A stretch of 64,000 nucleotides of DNA from Paenibacillus antibioticophila (lineage in GTDB: Bacteria > Bacillota > Bacilli > Paenibacillales > Paenibacillaceae), in NCBI RefSeq assembly GCF_000455265.1, contig NZ_HG005140.1:299823-363822 (forward strand), given 5' to 3'. Below the pieces are notes generated by a model. It was not told the DNA's origin. It did not search any database and worked only from the letters and a program-made list of their open reading frames with translations. The position numbers and the translations under genes are program-made. Below, piece by piece: positions 1 to 8,490 of the stretch (position 1 is its first letter; each line of letters begins with the position of its first letter).

Positions 1-619
1 CATTCTTCAGGACAATCCCGCGCACGGTGTATTGATCTTCCGACTTTTCAGTGATCAGGTCCTCTACCTCAGCCTTATAAATCATGTCAACCCGGGTTTT
101 CAGATACTCATATATCGACTTCAAAATCTCCAGGTTCTGCTCCGTCCCCAGATGACGCACCTCGGCCCGCAATAGCTTCAGCCCGGCAGCATAGCCCCGT
201 TGCTCAATCCCGCGAATGACATCTGTCATCGGATCGGTAATGACCTCTGTTGCCCCATGCTCCAAATTAATGCTATCCACATAACGGATAAGCTCCAGCA
301 CCTTCGATGGTGTAATATAATCGGTCAGCCATCCGCCGAATTCCTTGGTAATGTTGAATTTCCCGTCGCTGTACGCCCCGGCACCGCCAAACCCCGCCGT
401 AATAGAGCATGCCGGCAAGCAGCCTGCAAAGTCTTTTTTGCCTGCGGCAGGCGGACAAAGGGTGATTTTCTCTTCAAGAATCGGACAACGTCTGCGGTAG
501 ATGTCATGTCCTTTATCCACCAGCAATACCTTCCAATGCGGAGCCTTTCTTGTCAGCTCGTAACAAGCAAAAATTCCGGCAGGTCCAGCCCCAACAACGA
601 TCACATCATACTTACTCAT
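1..619 (-). CDS. FAD-dependent dehydrogenase, COG2509 type (5' part only)
   Basis: The first 206 codons lie in the window and the 3' end runs off the left edge. The N-terminus has a dinucleotide-binding fold with the motif VVGAGPAGIFACYEL (residues about 8-22). A cysteine-containing stretch and the segment GFGGAGAYSDGKFN (about residues 80-93) follow, typical of the COG2509 family of NAD/FAD-dependent dehydrogenases, whose physiological reaction is poorly defined. The ATG is preceded by a strong AGGAGG. The transcript begins with a guanine riboswitch and terminator, so expression should fall when guanine is plentiful. That links this oxidoreductase, or genes downstream of it outside the window, to purine metabolism. 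The family assignment is fairly secure; the role is not known. Confidence 0.8.
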   Translation of the reverse strand, partial: MSKYDVIVVGAGPAGIFACYELTRKAPHWKVLLVDKGHDIYRRRCPILEEKITLCPPAAGKKDFAGCLPACSITAGFGGAGAYSDGKFNITKEFGGWLTDYITPSKVLELIRYVDSINLEHGATEVITDPMTDVIRGIEQRGYAAGLKLLRAEVRHLGTEQNLEILKSIYEYLKTRVDMIYKAEVEDLITEKSEDQYTVRGIVLKN

Positions 620-652
620 ACGGTCGCAGTTCCTCCTAAAGATTGATTTTCA

Positions 653-763
653 GCAAAAAAAATCCCGGCTATGAACAGGTATGCGAAACACCCCGTTCGT
701 AGCCAGGAATTTATGGTTCCTTGTAGAGACCCTCAAACCGTATCTTTGAGGTTATACGAATCG
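653..763 (-). promoter_or_regulatory. Guanine-class purine riboswitch with transcription terminator
   Basis: On the minus strand the P1 arms (TTCGTA near 758 and TACGAA near 700) enclose conserved purine-aptamer elements: TATAACCTCA, GGTTTGAGGGTCTCTAC and GGAACCATAAATTCC. The junction base matching position 74 of the xpt aptamer is C (in TGGCTACG), which specifies guanine rather than adenine. The 3' P1 strand also forms the left arm of a long hairpin (about 663-706) followed by eight Ts (655-662). This is the classic OFF-switch layout: ligand-stabilised P1 frees the terminator. It sits about 35 bases before the gene start at 619. Confidence 0.92.
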
Positions 764-799
764 ATCAAGCTATTTGTCATTTGTTGCATTACGGATGTA

Positions 800-828
800 A
801 TATTATCTCTAAATGGCGAATAAGTCAA
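800..828 (-). promoter_or_regulatory. Sigma-A promoter of the riboswitch transcript
   Basis: On the minus strand TTGACT (823-828) and TAATAT (800-805) are separated by exactly 17 bases. The predicted start near 793 gives a leader of about 175 nt that contains the whole riboswitch. Confidence 0.75.
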
Positions 829-844
829 CTCTTAAATTTCATTT

Positions 845-949
845 CGTTCGTGTTTAACTAGCTTAGGCGAGCTATTTTTCCATAATAAAATGTATATATC
901 GACAAAACACGAACGTTGTTTAACCTTTTTTGATGTTCTTGCCCGTTCG
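845..949. promoter_or_regulatory. Possible PurR boxes (CGAAC/GTTCG motifs)
   Basis: Three motifs lie between the divergent genes: CGTTCGTGTTT (845-855), AAAACACGAACGTT (904-917) and CCCGTTCG (942-949). The first two are inverted copies of AAACACGAACG, close to the Bacillus PurBox (AWWWCCGAACWWT). The spacing between copies does not match the roughly 29-base centre-to-centre spacing I remember from the B. subtilis purE control region, so this is tentative. Confidence 0.3.
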
Positions 950-1023
950 CTTTCTCTATCCACATGCTATATAATGAGCATATGTTTTTATATTTTAAAT
1001 ATCTTAATCGACAAAAGGAGTAG

Positions 1024-2349
1024 ATGGTAAGAATGGACAGTGACAGGCTTTTGGTATTAAATTTGGTTTTGGTCGTCGTTTTGATCGCCCTGACGGCATT
1101 TTTCGTAGCGGTGGAATTCGCTATTGTTCGCGTGCGGGGCAGCAGAGTCGATCAACTCATTGCCGAGGGGCGCAAAAATGCGCTGGCTGTAAAGCAGGTA
1201 ACCTCCAATCTTGACGGTTATTTGTCGGCATGCCAATTGGGCATAACGATTACAGCACTCGGACTTGGCTGGCTAGGTGAACCGACGGTTGAGCAAATTC
1301 TGCACCCGGTGTTCCACAGCCTCCAAATACCTGAAGCAGTAACCGGTATTCTTTCGTTTCTGATCGCATTTATTGTGATCACTTATTTACACGTGGTAGT
1401 CGGTGAGCTTGCGCCGAAGACTATCGCAATTCGCAAGGCGGAAGCCGTAGCCATGCTGACGGCAAAACCGCTGATTCTGTTCACCAAGATTATGCGCCCT
1501 TTTATCTGGACGCTGAATGGCTCCGCCAACCAGCTTGTCAAGCTGATCGGGATCAAGCCGGCTTCTGAGCATGAAGAAGCCCATTCCGAGGAAGAAATTC
1601 AGATTATTATCAACGAGAGCTACGAGAGCGGTAAAATCAATCAAAGCGAATATGGCTATGTAAACCGCATTTTCGCATTTGATAATATGCTGGCAAGAGA
1701 AATCATGGTTCCCCGTACCGATATGGTATGTCTTTATACCGACAAGACTCGGGATGAGAACCTTGAGATTATCGTGGAGCAGCAATATACAAGATTCCCG
1801 GTTATTGAGGAAAACAAGGACAATGTCATTGGCATTATCAACACGAAGCAATTTTTCCTGGCGCTTAGAAACAATCCGGACCTGGATGTCACCTCGATCC
1901 TGCAGCCGGTCATGGCTGTATCGGAAGTAACTCCGGTGAACGAGCTCCTGCAGCGGATGCAGAAGGAAGGTACGCATATCGCGATCCTGATTGATGAGTA
2001 CGGCGGTACGGCAGGCCTGGTGACCATCGAAGACATTCTGGAAGAGATCGTTGGAGAGATTCGGGACGAATTTGATAAAGAGGAAGAGCAGCCTATCGTG
2101 CAGTTGGGCGATAATCATCTTATCGTCGATGGCAAGGTGGGTGTCAATCAGATCAATGATCTGCTATTGTCCGAACTGGACACCGAGGACGTGGACACCA
2201 TCGGCGGTTGGCTGTACGGTACACATCCGGAGATGAACGTCGGGGAGACACTTGAGCATCAGAACCTGATCTTCAAGCTGCTGGACAAAGAGCCTCACCG
2301 CTTCAAACGGCTGGAGATCGTCAAGATGATTCCTGAGACAGAGCAATAA
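1024..2349 (+). CDS. CNNM/CBS-domain membrane protein (hemolysin C / CorC family)
   Basis: This is a 441-residue membrane protein. It has an N-terminal CNNM transmembrane domain (hydrophobic stretches at about 10-28, 95-120 and 135-155, with the sequence ELAPKTIAIRKAE between them), a pair of CBS domains (about 205-330) and a C-terminal CorC_HlyC domain (about 345-430). Relatives are implicated in Mg2+ export or metal homeostasis; 'hemolysin' is a historical label. GGAG lies only 3 bases before the first ATG and 12 before a second ATG at 1033, so the start could be either. A TATAAT at 970-975 with a weak -35 (TTCGCT, 946-951) is a possible promoter. A strong hairpin terminator follows the gene. 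Confidence 0.85.
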   Translation: MVRMDSDRLLVLNLVLVVVLIALTAFFVAVEFAIVRVRGSRVDQLIAEGRKNALAVKQVTSNLDGYLSACQLGITITALGLGWLGEPTVEQILHPVFHSLQIPEAVTGILSFLIAFIVITYLHVVVGELAPKTIAIRKAEAVAMLTAKPLILFTKIMRPFIWTLNGSANQLVKLIGIKPASEHEEAHSEEEIQIIINESYESGKINQSEYGYVNRIFAFDNMLAREIMVPRTDMVCLYTDKTRDENLEIIVEQQYTRFPVIEENKDNVIGIINTKQFFLALRNNPDLDVTSILQPVMAVSEVTPVNELLQRMQKEGTHIAILIDEYGGTAGLVTIEDILEEIVGEIRDEFDKEEEQPIVQLGDNHLIVDGKVGVNQINDLLLSELDTEDVDTIGGWLYGTHPEMNVGETLEHQNLIFKLLDKEPHRFKRLEIVKMIPETEQ

Positions 2350-2369
2350 GATAAGCTTGATTGGATAGG

Positions 2370-2397
2370 AGGCTACTCAGTAATGAGTAGCCTTTTA
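2370..2397 (+). terminator. Rho-independent terminator
   Basis: A perfect 10-bp stem (AGGCTACTCA / TGAGTAGCCT) with a 4-base loop is followed by TTTT. It lies about 20 bases after the stop of the CBS-domain gene. Confidence 0.85.
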
Positions 2398-2496
2398 CAG
2401 TGTACTACTCCCATATGCACTATTTGGTATACGGCACTTCAATGCAATGGAACAAGGCTCGCACAGCCAAGAACGTGCAATTCCGTGCTTTTCATA

Positions 2497-2539
2497 ACAA
2501 AACAGGACCGATGCATGGGATGTCTCTGCATCGATCCTA
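2497..2539 (-). terminator. Rho-independent terminator of mannan module 1
   Basis: On the minus strand a 12-bp stem (AGGATCGATGCA / TGCATCGGTCCT, with one G-U pair) is followed by GTTTTG. It lies just after the GH76 stop codon and closes the operon. Confidence 0.7.
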
Positions 2540-2549
2540 TAAAGATAGC

Positions 2550-5288
2550 TTACAGGTTAAGTTTATCCTCTAGCAAAAAGCTGTAGCCACTCGAGTTGTT
2601 TCCTGAATGATCAACTGACTGTATGGTTATTGTATAGCCTTCATGACCAGACACACCCGGCAGCAGTACCGTCTGTACTCCGCGCTCGACTTCCAGTGTT
2701 GCGCCTGCCTGCTGATTGCACAAATACAATGAAATCAGCACCTTGGAACCGTCCAGATCATACGGGCCATCCCAATACAGGCGAACCTGATTGCCATCGA
2801 GTACCGCCCTCACATTCTCAACCTCACCTGGAGGCACGGTATCGGTGACTGGCTCTGGCTCCGGTTCTGGCATTGTGAATACCGCTGGATCACCGAACGT
2901 ATATTTATCCACATTGAACAGCCAATCCGAGCCCTTGAACAGGAAGAATACGACATGCTCACCTGTGACCTGCGTCTCAAGGTCTGTCGAGAACACCTGG
3001 AAATTCTGCCAGCCGCTCGTTCCGGTCACCGGAACATTTGCAATGACAGGCCCCTGCATACTGTCAATTCTTACTTCAACTACGCCGCCAGAGGCATCAC
3101 TGGCTGCTTGAATGTAAAGCTTCTGTGGACTGGTTGCTCCGAAATCCACATAGTTGTACATAGCGTAAGGATTATTAGGCCCATATAATCCTGCAAGATA
3201 AGTCTGACCTCCGCCTGTCTCCTTGCCCAGACTAGCAGCATTCGTGTAGTCTTCAGCTTCTATTTTACCGGAAGCCTCCCACTCTCTGCCCTTGACCATT
3301 GTGAAGTTGAACCAGTCCAGGTTGCAAGGGAAATCATTACCATCCTTCCCCTTGAATACAAAGTAGACATCATGTACTCCGACAGCCGACTGATCATCCA
3401 CAATCCCCATCAGACTCACCCAGCTGTTCCAATCATCTAGCGCCGGAACGGGAATCTTGCTAATGACCGGACCTGTCAGACTATCCAGACGAATCTCAAC
3501 GGTTCCCCCCTGGTGACCACTGGCGGCGAATAACGTAACGCCTGCAGCCCCGCTGCCGAAGTCCATATCCCGATACAGCGCGTAGGCTCCGTTCATCACA
3601 TGATCCACATATGTTCCGCTTCCATTTATGCTTAGGCCTACCCCATCATCCAGGTTCTCGGCCTGCAATTTCGTATAGGCATTACTTCGTGTTGGATCAT
3701 TCTTCGTGAATTTGAACCAGTTCAGATTAAATAGGTAGTCATCCTGCGTCTTCTTGAACAGGAAATACACATCATGAACGCCCGTAACCTGTACCGGATC
3801 CCCCGATTCGTCCTTCAATAAGGCTGCGGCATCCATAAAATTGCTCCAGCCGCCAGTGCCTTCCACCTGAATCGTACCGACGACAGGTCCCGTCAATCCA
3901 TCCAGCCGAACCTCTATCGTGCCTCCGCCGGTTCCGCTGGAAGCTCGGGCAATTACGCCGGAAGCCTCATCATTGCCGAAATCCACATTTTTATAAGCCG
4001 CATAATGTCCATCCTGAACTCCTCCAAGCTGCAGGGAGCCTTCCGGACTTCCTTCTAGTACAAAGCCTTTTCCAATGTTATAGGTACGTACTTCAATCTT
4101 CTCATACGCATCCCTGGAGACATAGTTCAGGCTTGCTTGCGCAGGAGCAAATACCGTCAGAGCCTGCACAACATTGGAGGCCGTCCATGAATCATAAGTT
4201 CCGGATACCTTCTGACCAATCCAATTGCCATCGACAAGGCCATCTGCATTCCGGTGACTCCAGGCCATCTCGGTATTGAAGGCAAGCCAGTCACTCAGTT
4301 CCTCGCCAAACTGCAAATGCGCCGCCGAAATTCCACTTCCCTCCAGAGCCGTCAACAGATACGCAAAATTGCGAAGCAAAATGGTCTTGCCGCCCTTTAA
4401 ATCTACGTTCGGTCCCTCATAATTAAGAATACCGTTATCGTCCACCTGATGCTCCTTGACGAATTGGGCTGCTTTAATCGCATCGTCCAGGTAGACCACA
4501 TCGCCCGTTATTTCATATAAACCTACGGCAGCGCCAATAAAGGTTCCCTGATTGTAATGGGTTGCGTGAGGGATAGGTCCCGCTACCGGCTCGATCCGGT
4601 CAAATATCTTGCCATTGCCATCGGACAGAATTGTCTTGCCCCAACGATAGATGTCTGTTGCTGCATCCAGATAATGTGAATTGCCAGTAATGTTATACAA
4701 GAATACGGCAGCCTGGGCGGCCGGGAAATTGACACAGGCATTCTTGGTCACATGCTCACTGTTCAACCACCAGATTCCCCCGCCGAATTCATCGTCCCTC
4801 TGGGTATCATACACAAAGTCAAAATAGTATTTCGCTTTGTCCAGATACTTGCTGTCATTCGTGATCTCATAGGCTCTTGCACTGCCCATAGCCCACCACA
4901 TAATGTCATCATTAAAGGGGTTATCAAGCCAGTCGGAGCCATACTTCGCCACTGCGCCATTAAAGACATCGTCAATCTGGGCGCGAAGCTCCGTCTTTAG
5001 CACCGGGTCAGAGGTGTTAAGATACGCATCCATCACCAGCTCCCATAGCTCCGCCTCAATCCAGAAGCTCTGATACGCATCGCCTTGATTCGTATTCTCC
5101 CAGAAATACTTTGCTTGCGGGTCCCAGAACTTCTGATTGAAAGCCTTCATTGCCGTATCGGCATCTGTACTTTGATACGCCTTGACCGGAGCTGCACCTC
5201 CACTGAAAAATGAAGTAACAACAAGCGCTAATGCCAGCAGACAACTGGATACTCGGGGGAACACCCATTTACCCTTCTTCCGATTCAT
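2550..5288 (-). CDS. Secreted GH76 endo-alpha-1,6-mannanase with CBM6-like modules
   Basis: This is a 912-residue secreted enzyme predicted to cut the alpha-1,6-mannan backbone of yeast-type mannan. A signal peptide of about 38 residues (lysine/arginine-rich start, then LLALALVVTSFF) is cleaved near PVKAYQ. The GH76 domain spans about 43-390. The paired aspartates typical of GH76 catalysis are in NPFNDDIMWWAMG (Asp about 127 and 128). Three similar beta-sandwich modules follow (about 393-533, 535-673 and 678-813). Each carries a variant of YKNVDFG, EVRLDxLTGPV and LFNLNWFKFT, typical of family 6 carbohydrate-binding modules. The last 85 residues resemble an Fn3 domain. The ATG at 5288 has GGGAGG six bases upstream and is preferred over an in-frame TTG at 5294. 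It is the last gene of module 1 and the only clearly secreted hydrolase in the window. Confidence 0.9.
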   Translation of the reverse strand: MNRKKGKWVFPRVSSCLLALALVVTSFFSGGAAPVKAYQSTDADTAMKAFNQKFWDPQAKYFWENTNQGDAYQSFWIEAELWELVMDAYLNTSDPVLKTELRAQIDDVFNGAVAKYGSDWLDNPFNDDIMWWAMGSARAYEITNDSKYLDKAKYYFDFVYDTQRDDEFGGGIWWLNSEHVTKNACVNFPAAQAAVFLYNITGNSHYLDAATDIYRWGKTILSDGNGKIFDRIEPVAGPIPHATHYNQGTFIGAAVGLYEITGDVVYLDDAIKAAQFVKEHQVDDNGILNYEGPNVDLKGGKTILLRNFAYLLTALEGSGISAAHLQFGEELSDWLAFNTEMAWSHRNADGLVDGNWIGQKVSGTYDSWTASNVVQALTVFAPAQASLNYVSRDAYEKIEVRTYNIGKGFVLEGSPEGSLQLGGVQDGHYAAYKNVDFGNDEASGVIARASSGTGGGTIEVRLDGLTGPVVGTIQVEGTGGWSNFMDAAALLKDESGDPVQVTGVHDVYFLFKKTQDDYLFNLNWFKFTKNDPTRSNAYTKLQAENLDDGVGLSINGSGTYVDHVMNGAYALYRDMDFGSGAAGVTLFAASGHQGGTVEIRLDSLTGPVISKIPVPALDDWNSWVSLMGIVDDQSAVGVHDVYFVFKGKDGNDFPCNLDWFNFTMVKGREWEASGKIEAEDYTNAASLGKETGGGQTYLAGLYGPNNPYAMYNYVDFGATSPQKLYIQAASDASGGVVEVRIDSMQGPVIANVPVTGTSGWQNFQVFSTDLETQVTGEHVVFFLFKGSDWLFNVDKYTFGDPAVFTMPEPEPEPVTDTVPPGEVENVRAVLDGNQVRLYWDGPYDLDGSKVLISLYLCNQQAGATLEVERGVQTVLLPGVSGHEGYTITIQSVDHSGNNSSGYSFLLEDKLNL

Positions 5289-5314
5289 TCGCAACCTCCC
5301 GGGACTCGTATTAT

Positions 5315-6583
5315 TTATTTCATTTTAATAGTCAGCCCACACAGACTTAGTACAAATTCAACAAACATGGCATTCGACCAGGAGAACCACTCCCGGGTAT
5401 ACTGGTGCGGGTCATCCTTATGGAAGCCCTCATGCACAAGATTGGTTCCCGCATCGGAGCGTTCGAAGATGTCCAGTAACGCCTCCTGTTCGGCTGCATC
5501 CGTTGAAGTAATGCCTTGAGTCGACAAGGCAATATGCCAGATGTAATCCTTCGGTGTATGCGGACTCCCGATTCCCCGAGCACAGCTGCCCTGATAGTAA
5601 TAAGGGTTCCGTTCGCTAAGGATCATACGACGAGTATTCAGATAGATTGGATCGTCCTTCAGGCAGTAATCAAGGTAAGGCAGGGACAGCAGACTGGGAA
5701 CATTGGCATCGTCCATGATACTGATGCCGCCCAATCCATCCACCTCGTAGGCGTACACCTGTCCGAATTCCTGATCCTCAATAAGAGCATAATCTTCAAT
5801 CCCTTGACGGATTTCTCCCTGCAAGGAGTCAATTAGCGCCGACATGGCTTCATCCTTATAGAACAGCTCATTGATCTCGCGCAAGTAACCCAGGACAACC
5901 ACCGCAAACATATTGGAAGGAACCAGATAACCATACTCGCAAGCATCATCGCTGGGACGGAAGCCAGACCAGGTCATGCCGGTATAACCGACCTCCCCGG
6001 GAAGCGTATTCGTCTTTCCTCCGTTCGGTCGCTCGAACGAATAAGGGGATAATTCGGCATGACGTTGCTCGACACGCCAGGTTTGCAGAATTAACTCCGC
6101 AGCCTGCTTGAATTCTTCGGAGAAATGGTGGGTAACGCCGGTGTTTTTCCAATATAAATAGGCAAGCTGAACCGGATAGCAGAGGGAATCAATCTCATAT
6201 TTTCGCTCCCAAATCCAGCCTGTCAGCTCCGTGATATCCTGATGATGACCGTGATAATTATCGAACTCGTTGAAGGCATTGGCGTAAGGGTCCCGCAGAA
6301 TCGATTGACATTGATAGCGGAGCACGCCCTCTATCACTGCTTGCAGTTCGGCATCCTGGCCAGCCGGGATCAGGTAGGGTCTGAGCTGATTAACCGAATC
6401 CCTCAGCCACATGGCCGGAATATCTCCGGTAAGCATGAAGACAGTACCATCCTCGTGGCGGTGAATCGTCGTCTCTAGCGTATTTTCATAGCAGTTCTTG
6501 AACATCGTTACAATCTTCGGTCTATGGCTCATTTTTTGCTCAACCAGTCGTATAATATCGCGTTGGCTTAATCGTTCAGTCAT
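5315..6583 (-). CDS. GH125 exo-alpha-1,6-mannosidase
   Basis: This 422-residue protein has no signal peptide and is expected in the cytoplasm. It matches GH125 (formerly DUF1237), metal-independent inverting exo-alpha-1,6-mannosidases. Family signatures are GDIPAMWLRDSVNQLRPYL (about 52-70), FNEFDNYHGHH, WSGFRPSDDACEYGYLVPSN and RGIGSPHTPKDYIWH (about 338-352). It should trim imported alpha-1,6-manno-oligosaccharides made by the neighbouring GH76 enzyme. A GGAG lies 7-8 bases before the ATG, and the GH76 gene starts 27 bases after its stop. A second GH125 is encoded at 46746-48065. Confidence 0.9.
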   Translation of the reverse strand: MTERLSQRDIIRLVEQKMSHRPKIVTMFKNCYENTLETTIHRHEDGTVFMLTGDIPAMWLRDSVNQLRPYLIPAGQDAELQAVIEGVLRYQCQSILRDPYANAFNEFDNYHGHHQDITELTGWIWERKYEIDSLCYPVQLAYLYWKNTGVTHHFSEEFKQAAELILQTWRVEQRHAELSPYSFERPNGGKTNTLPGEVGYTGMTWSGFRPSDDACEYGYLVPSNMFAVVVLGYLREINELFYKDEAMSALIDSLQGEIRQGIEDYALIEDQEFGQVYAYEVDGLGGISIMDDANVPSLLSLPYLDYCLKDDPIYLNTRRMILSERNPYYYQGSCARGIGSPHTPKDYIWHIALSTQGITSTDAAEQEALLDIFERSDAGTNLVHEGFHKDDPHQYTREWFSWSNAMFVEFVLSLCGLTIKMK

Positions 6584-6615
6584 GAGTATTCTCCTTTATC
6601 AGTCTTCATTCTCCG

Positions 6616-7503
6616 CTATTCCTTCACCGAACCCAGCACAATGCCGTGGATCAAATAGCGCTGAAGGAAGGGATAGATCATCATGATCGGAATCATGGAC
6701 ACCAGAATTTTTGCCGAGTTCAGTGTCGTATTGGAAATTTTATTGTATTGCTGCAATTGCTCCACGGACAGGTTTTGCATCTGATCCCGGGTCAGACTGA
6801 GCTGCTGCAAATAGGTCTGCAACGGAATCTTGTTCTGATCGTTGATGAGCACAATCCCATCGAAGAAATTGTTCCAGTGCCCGACAATCACGAACAGTGT
6901 GATCGTGGCCAGGCTGGGCAAGGATACGGGCAGGAAGATTCGGAGCAATATGGTAAGCGGACCCGCTCCATCCATAAAGGCCGCTTCCTCCAGTTCCTTC
7001 GGAATGCCCTTGAAGAAGTTCATCAGCAAAATAACATTAAATACAGGAACTGCTCCCGGGAGCACCAGCGCCCAGATCGTATTAATCAGCTTCAATTCAC
7101 TGATAACCATATACCAGGGAACGATCCCCCCGCTAAACAGCATCGTGAATATAATGACCCACATGTAAACGTTTCTTGATCTGAATTGACCTACACTTCT
7201 CGACAATGGATAAGCCATCAGAATGGTCAGCACCATATTTATGGCTCCGCCGAGAACCACACGTTCCACTGAGATCAGGAAGGAACCCCAGAACTTGGTA
7301 TCATTCAAAATTTTCTCGTAGGAAGAGAAATTAATATCGATTGGCACAAAATTCACTCGTCCTGCATTGACCGCCGTACTGCTGCTAATCGAGATGCTGA
7401 TTGTATTGAGTAGCGGCGCCAGCGACATGAACGCGATAATAATTAACAAGGTCGTGATGATGACGTTAACAAGTCTTGATGCCAAGGTTTGCGACTGTAC
7501 CAT
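6616..7503 (-). CDS. Sugar ABC transporter permease, LplC/YtcP type
   Basis: This 295-residue inner-membrane permease has six predicted helices, beginning with one at about residues 14-35. The cytoplasmic EAA loop, which contacts the ATPase, reads EEAAFMDGAGPLTILLRIFLP-like in the middle of the protein. The C-terminus is VLGSVKE, the usual ending of this family. It pairs with the permease upstream (9-base gap) and the binding lipoprotein at 8491 to form the module 1 importer, presumably for mannooligosaccharides. No ATPase gene is present here, so a shared MsmX-type ATPase is likely. An AGGAGG precedes the ATG. Confidence 0.9.
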   Translation of the reverse strand: MVQSQTLASRLVNVIITTLLIIIAFMSLAPLLNTISISISSSTAVNAGRVNFVPIDINFSSYEKILNDTKFWGSFLISVERVVLGGAINMVLTILMAYPLSRSVGQFRSRNVYMWVIIFTMLFSGGIVPWYMVISELKLINTIWALVLPGAVPVFNVILLMNFFKGIPKELEEAAFMDGAGPLTILLRIFLPVSLPSLATITLFVIVGHWNNFFDGIVLINDQNKIPLQTYLQQLSLTRDQMQNLSVEQLQQYNKISNTTLNSAKILVSMIPIMMIYPFLQRYLIHGIVLGSVKE

Positions 7504-7512
7504 ATAGTCCTC

Positions 7513-8463
7513 CTAGAAAATCCTGTACCCGGCGTATTTGGAAGCCAGCTTATAGGAGATGATGATGAGCACAAAGCTGATGACCGATTTCATTAATCCG
7601 ATAGCCGTAGCAAATGAGTATTGCATATTGATCAGACCCATTCGATAGACAAATGTATCAATGATATCTCCTGTCTCATAGACCAGCGGGTTATACATGT
7701 TGAATACCTGGTCAAAGCCTGCGTTAAGCACATTGCCCAAGCTAAGCGTGCCCAGCAGCACAATGGTCGGGAAAATGCCCGGCAGGGTGATGTGAAGCAT
7801 CTGCTTCCATCGGTTCGCTCCATCCAGAGCCGCCGATCCATATAGGGCAGGATTAATGGCTGTCAGTGCCGCCAGATAAATGATTGTGCCGTAGCCAAAC
7901 TCCTTCCAGGTATCCGTGAAAATCAGCAATGGCCGGAACCAGGTGTTACTTGCCAGGAACATGATTCGTTCCATTCCCAGCCATTCCAGCAAATTGTTCA
8001 CCATGCCATCATAAGAGAAGATCATCGTCAGCATTGTCCCCAGAACGACCCAGGACATAAAGTGCGGAAGATATACGATCGTCTGGACGGTACTCTTGAA
8101 CACCTTTAGCCGAACCTCATGCAGCAGCAGTGCGAAAATGATCGGGACAATCAATCCCAGGACAATTTTCCCGACTGCAATAACCACCGTGTTGACGAAA
8201 ATTTGCGTACTGTCCGGAAGCTGGAACATATACGTAAAATTGTCCAGCCCTACCCATGGGGATCTACTGATCCCCTTGGCAGGAATGAACCGCTGAAATG
8301 CCATGACAGCACCGAACATAGGAACAATCGAGAAGATGAACAACATGATCATGCCTGGAAGCAGCATCGCATGATAGGCGAGCCCATTCATCCGTTTCCG
8401 GATGCGGCTGTTCCGCAGTGGTATTTGCGTTTTGTGTGTTAATTCAGTTTCGGTCTGAGCCAT
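7513..8463 (-). CDS. Sugar ABC transporter permease, LplB type
   Basis: This 316-residue CUT1 permease has a long first helix (AMLLPGMIMLFIFSIVPMFG) and an EAA loop around NPALYGSAALDGANRWKQM. It ends in SKYAGYRIF. It is the partner of the permease that follows. The ATG at 8463 is chosen over an in-frame GTG at 8472 because the only Shine-Dalgarno-like sequence (AGGA) lies immediately against the GTG but about 10 bases before the ATG. It lies between the binding-protein gene and the second permease in an LplABC-like order. Confidence 0.88.
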   Translation of the reverse strand: MAQTETELTHKTQIPLRNSRIRKRMNGLAYHAMLLPGMIMLFIFSIVPMFGAVMAFQRFIPAKGISRSPWVGLDNFTYMFQLPDSTQIFVNTVVIAVGKIVLGLIVPIIFALLLHEVRLKVFKSTVQTIVYLPHFMSWVVLGTMLTMIFSYDGMVNNLLEWLGMERIMFLASNTWFRPLLIFTDTWKEFGYGTIIYLAALTAINPALYGSAALDGANRWKQMLHITLPGIFPTIVLLGTLSLGNVLNAGFDQVFNMYNPLVYETGDIIDTFVYRMGLINMQYSFATAIGLMKSVISFVLIIISYKLASKYAGYRIF

Positions 8464-8490
8464 GCTTATCACATCCTGCGTTCAAAGTCA

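Noticed and set aside
1024..2349. Hemolysin toxin
   Set aside because: The hemolysin label is historical; the CNNM plus CBS layout indicates a membrane transport or metal-homeostasis protein.
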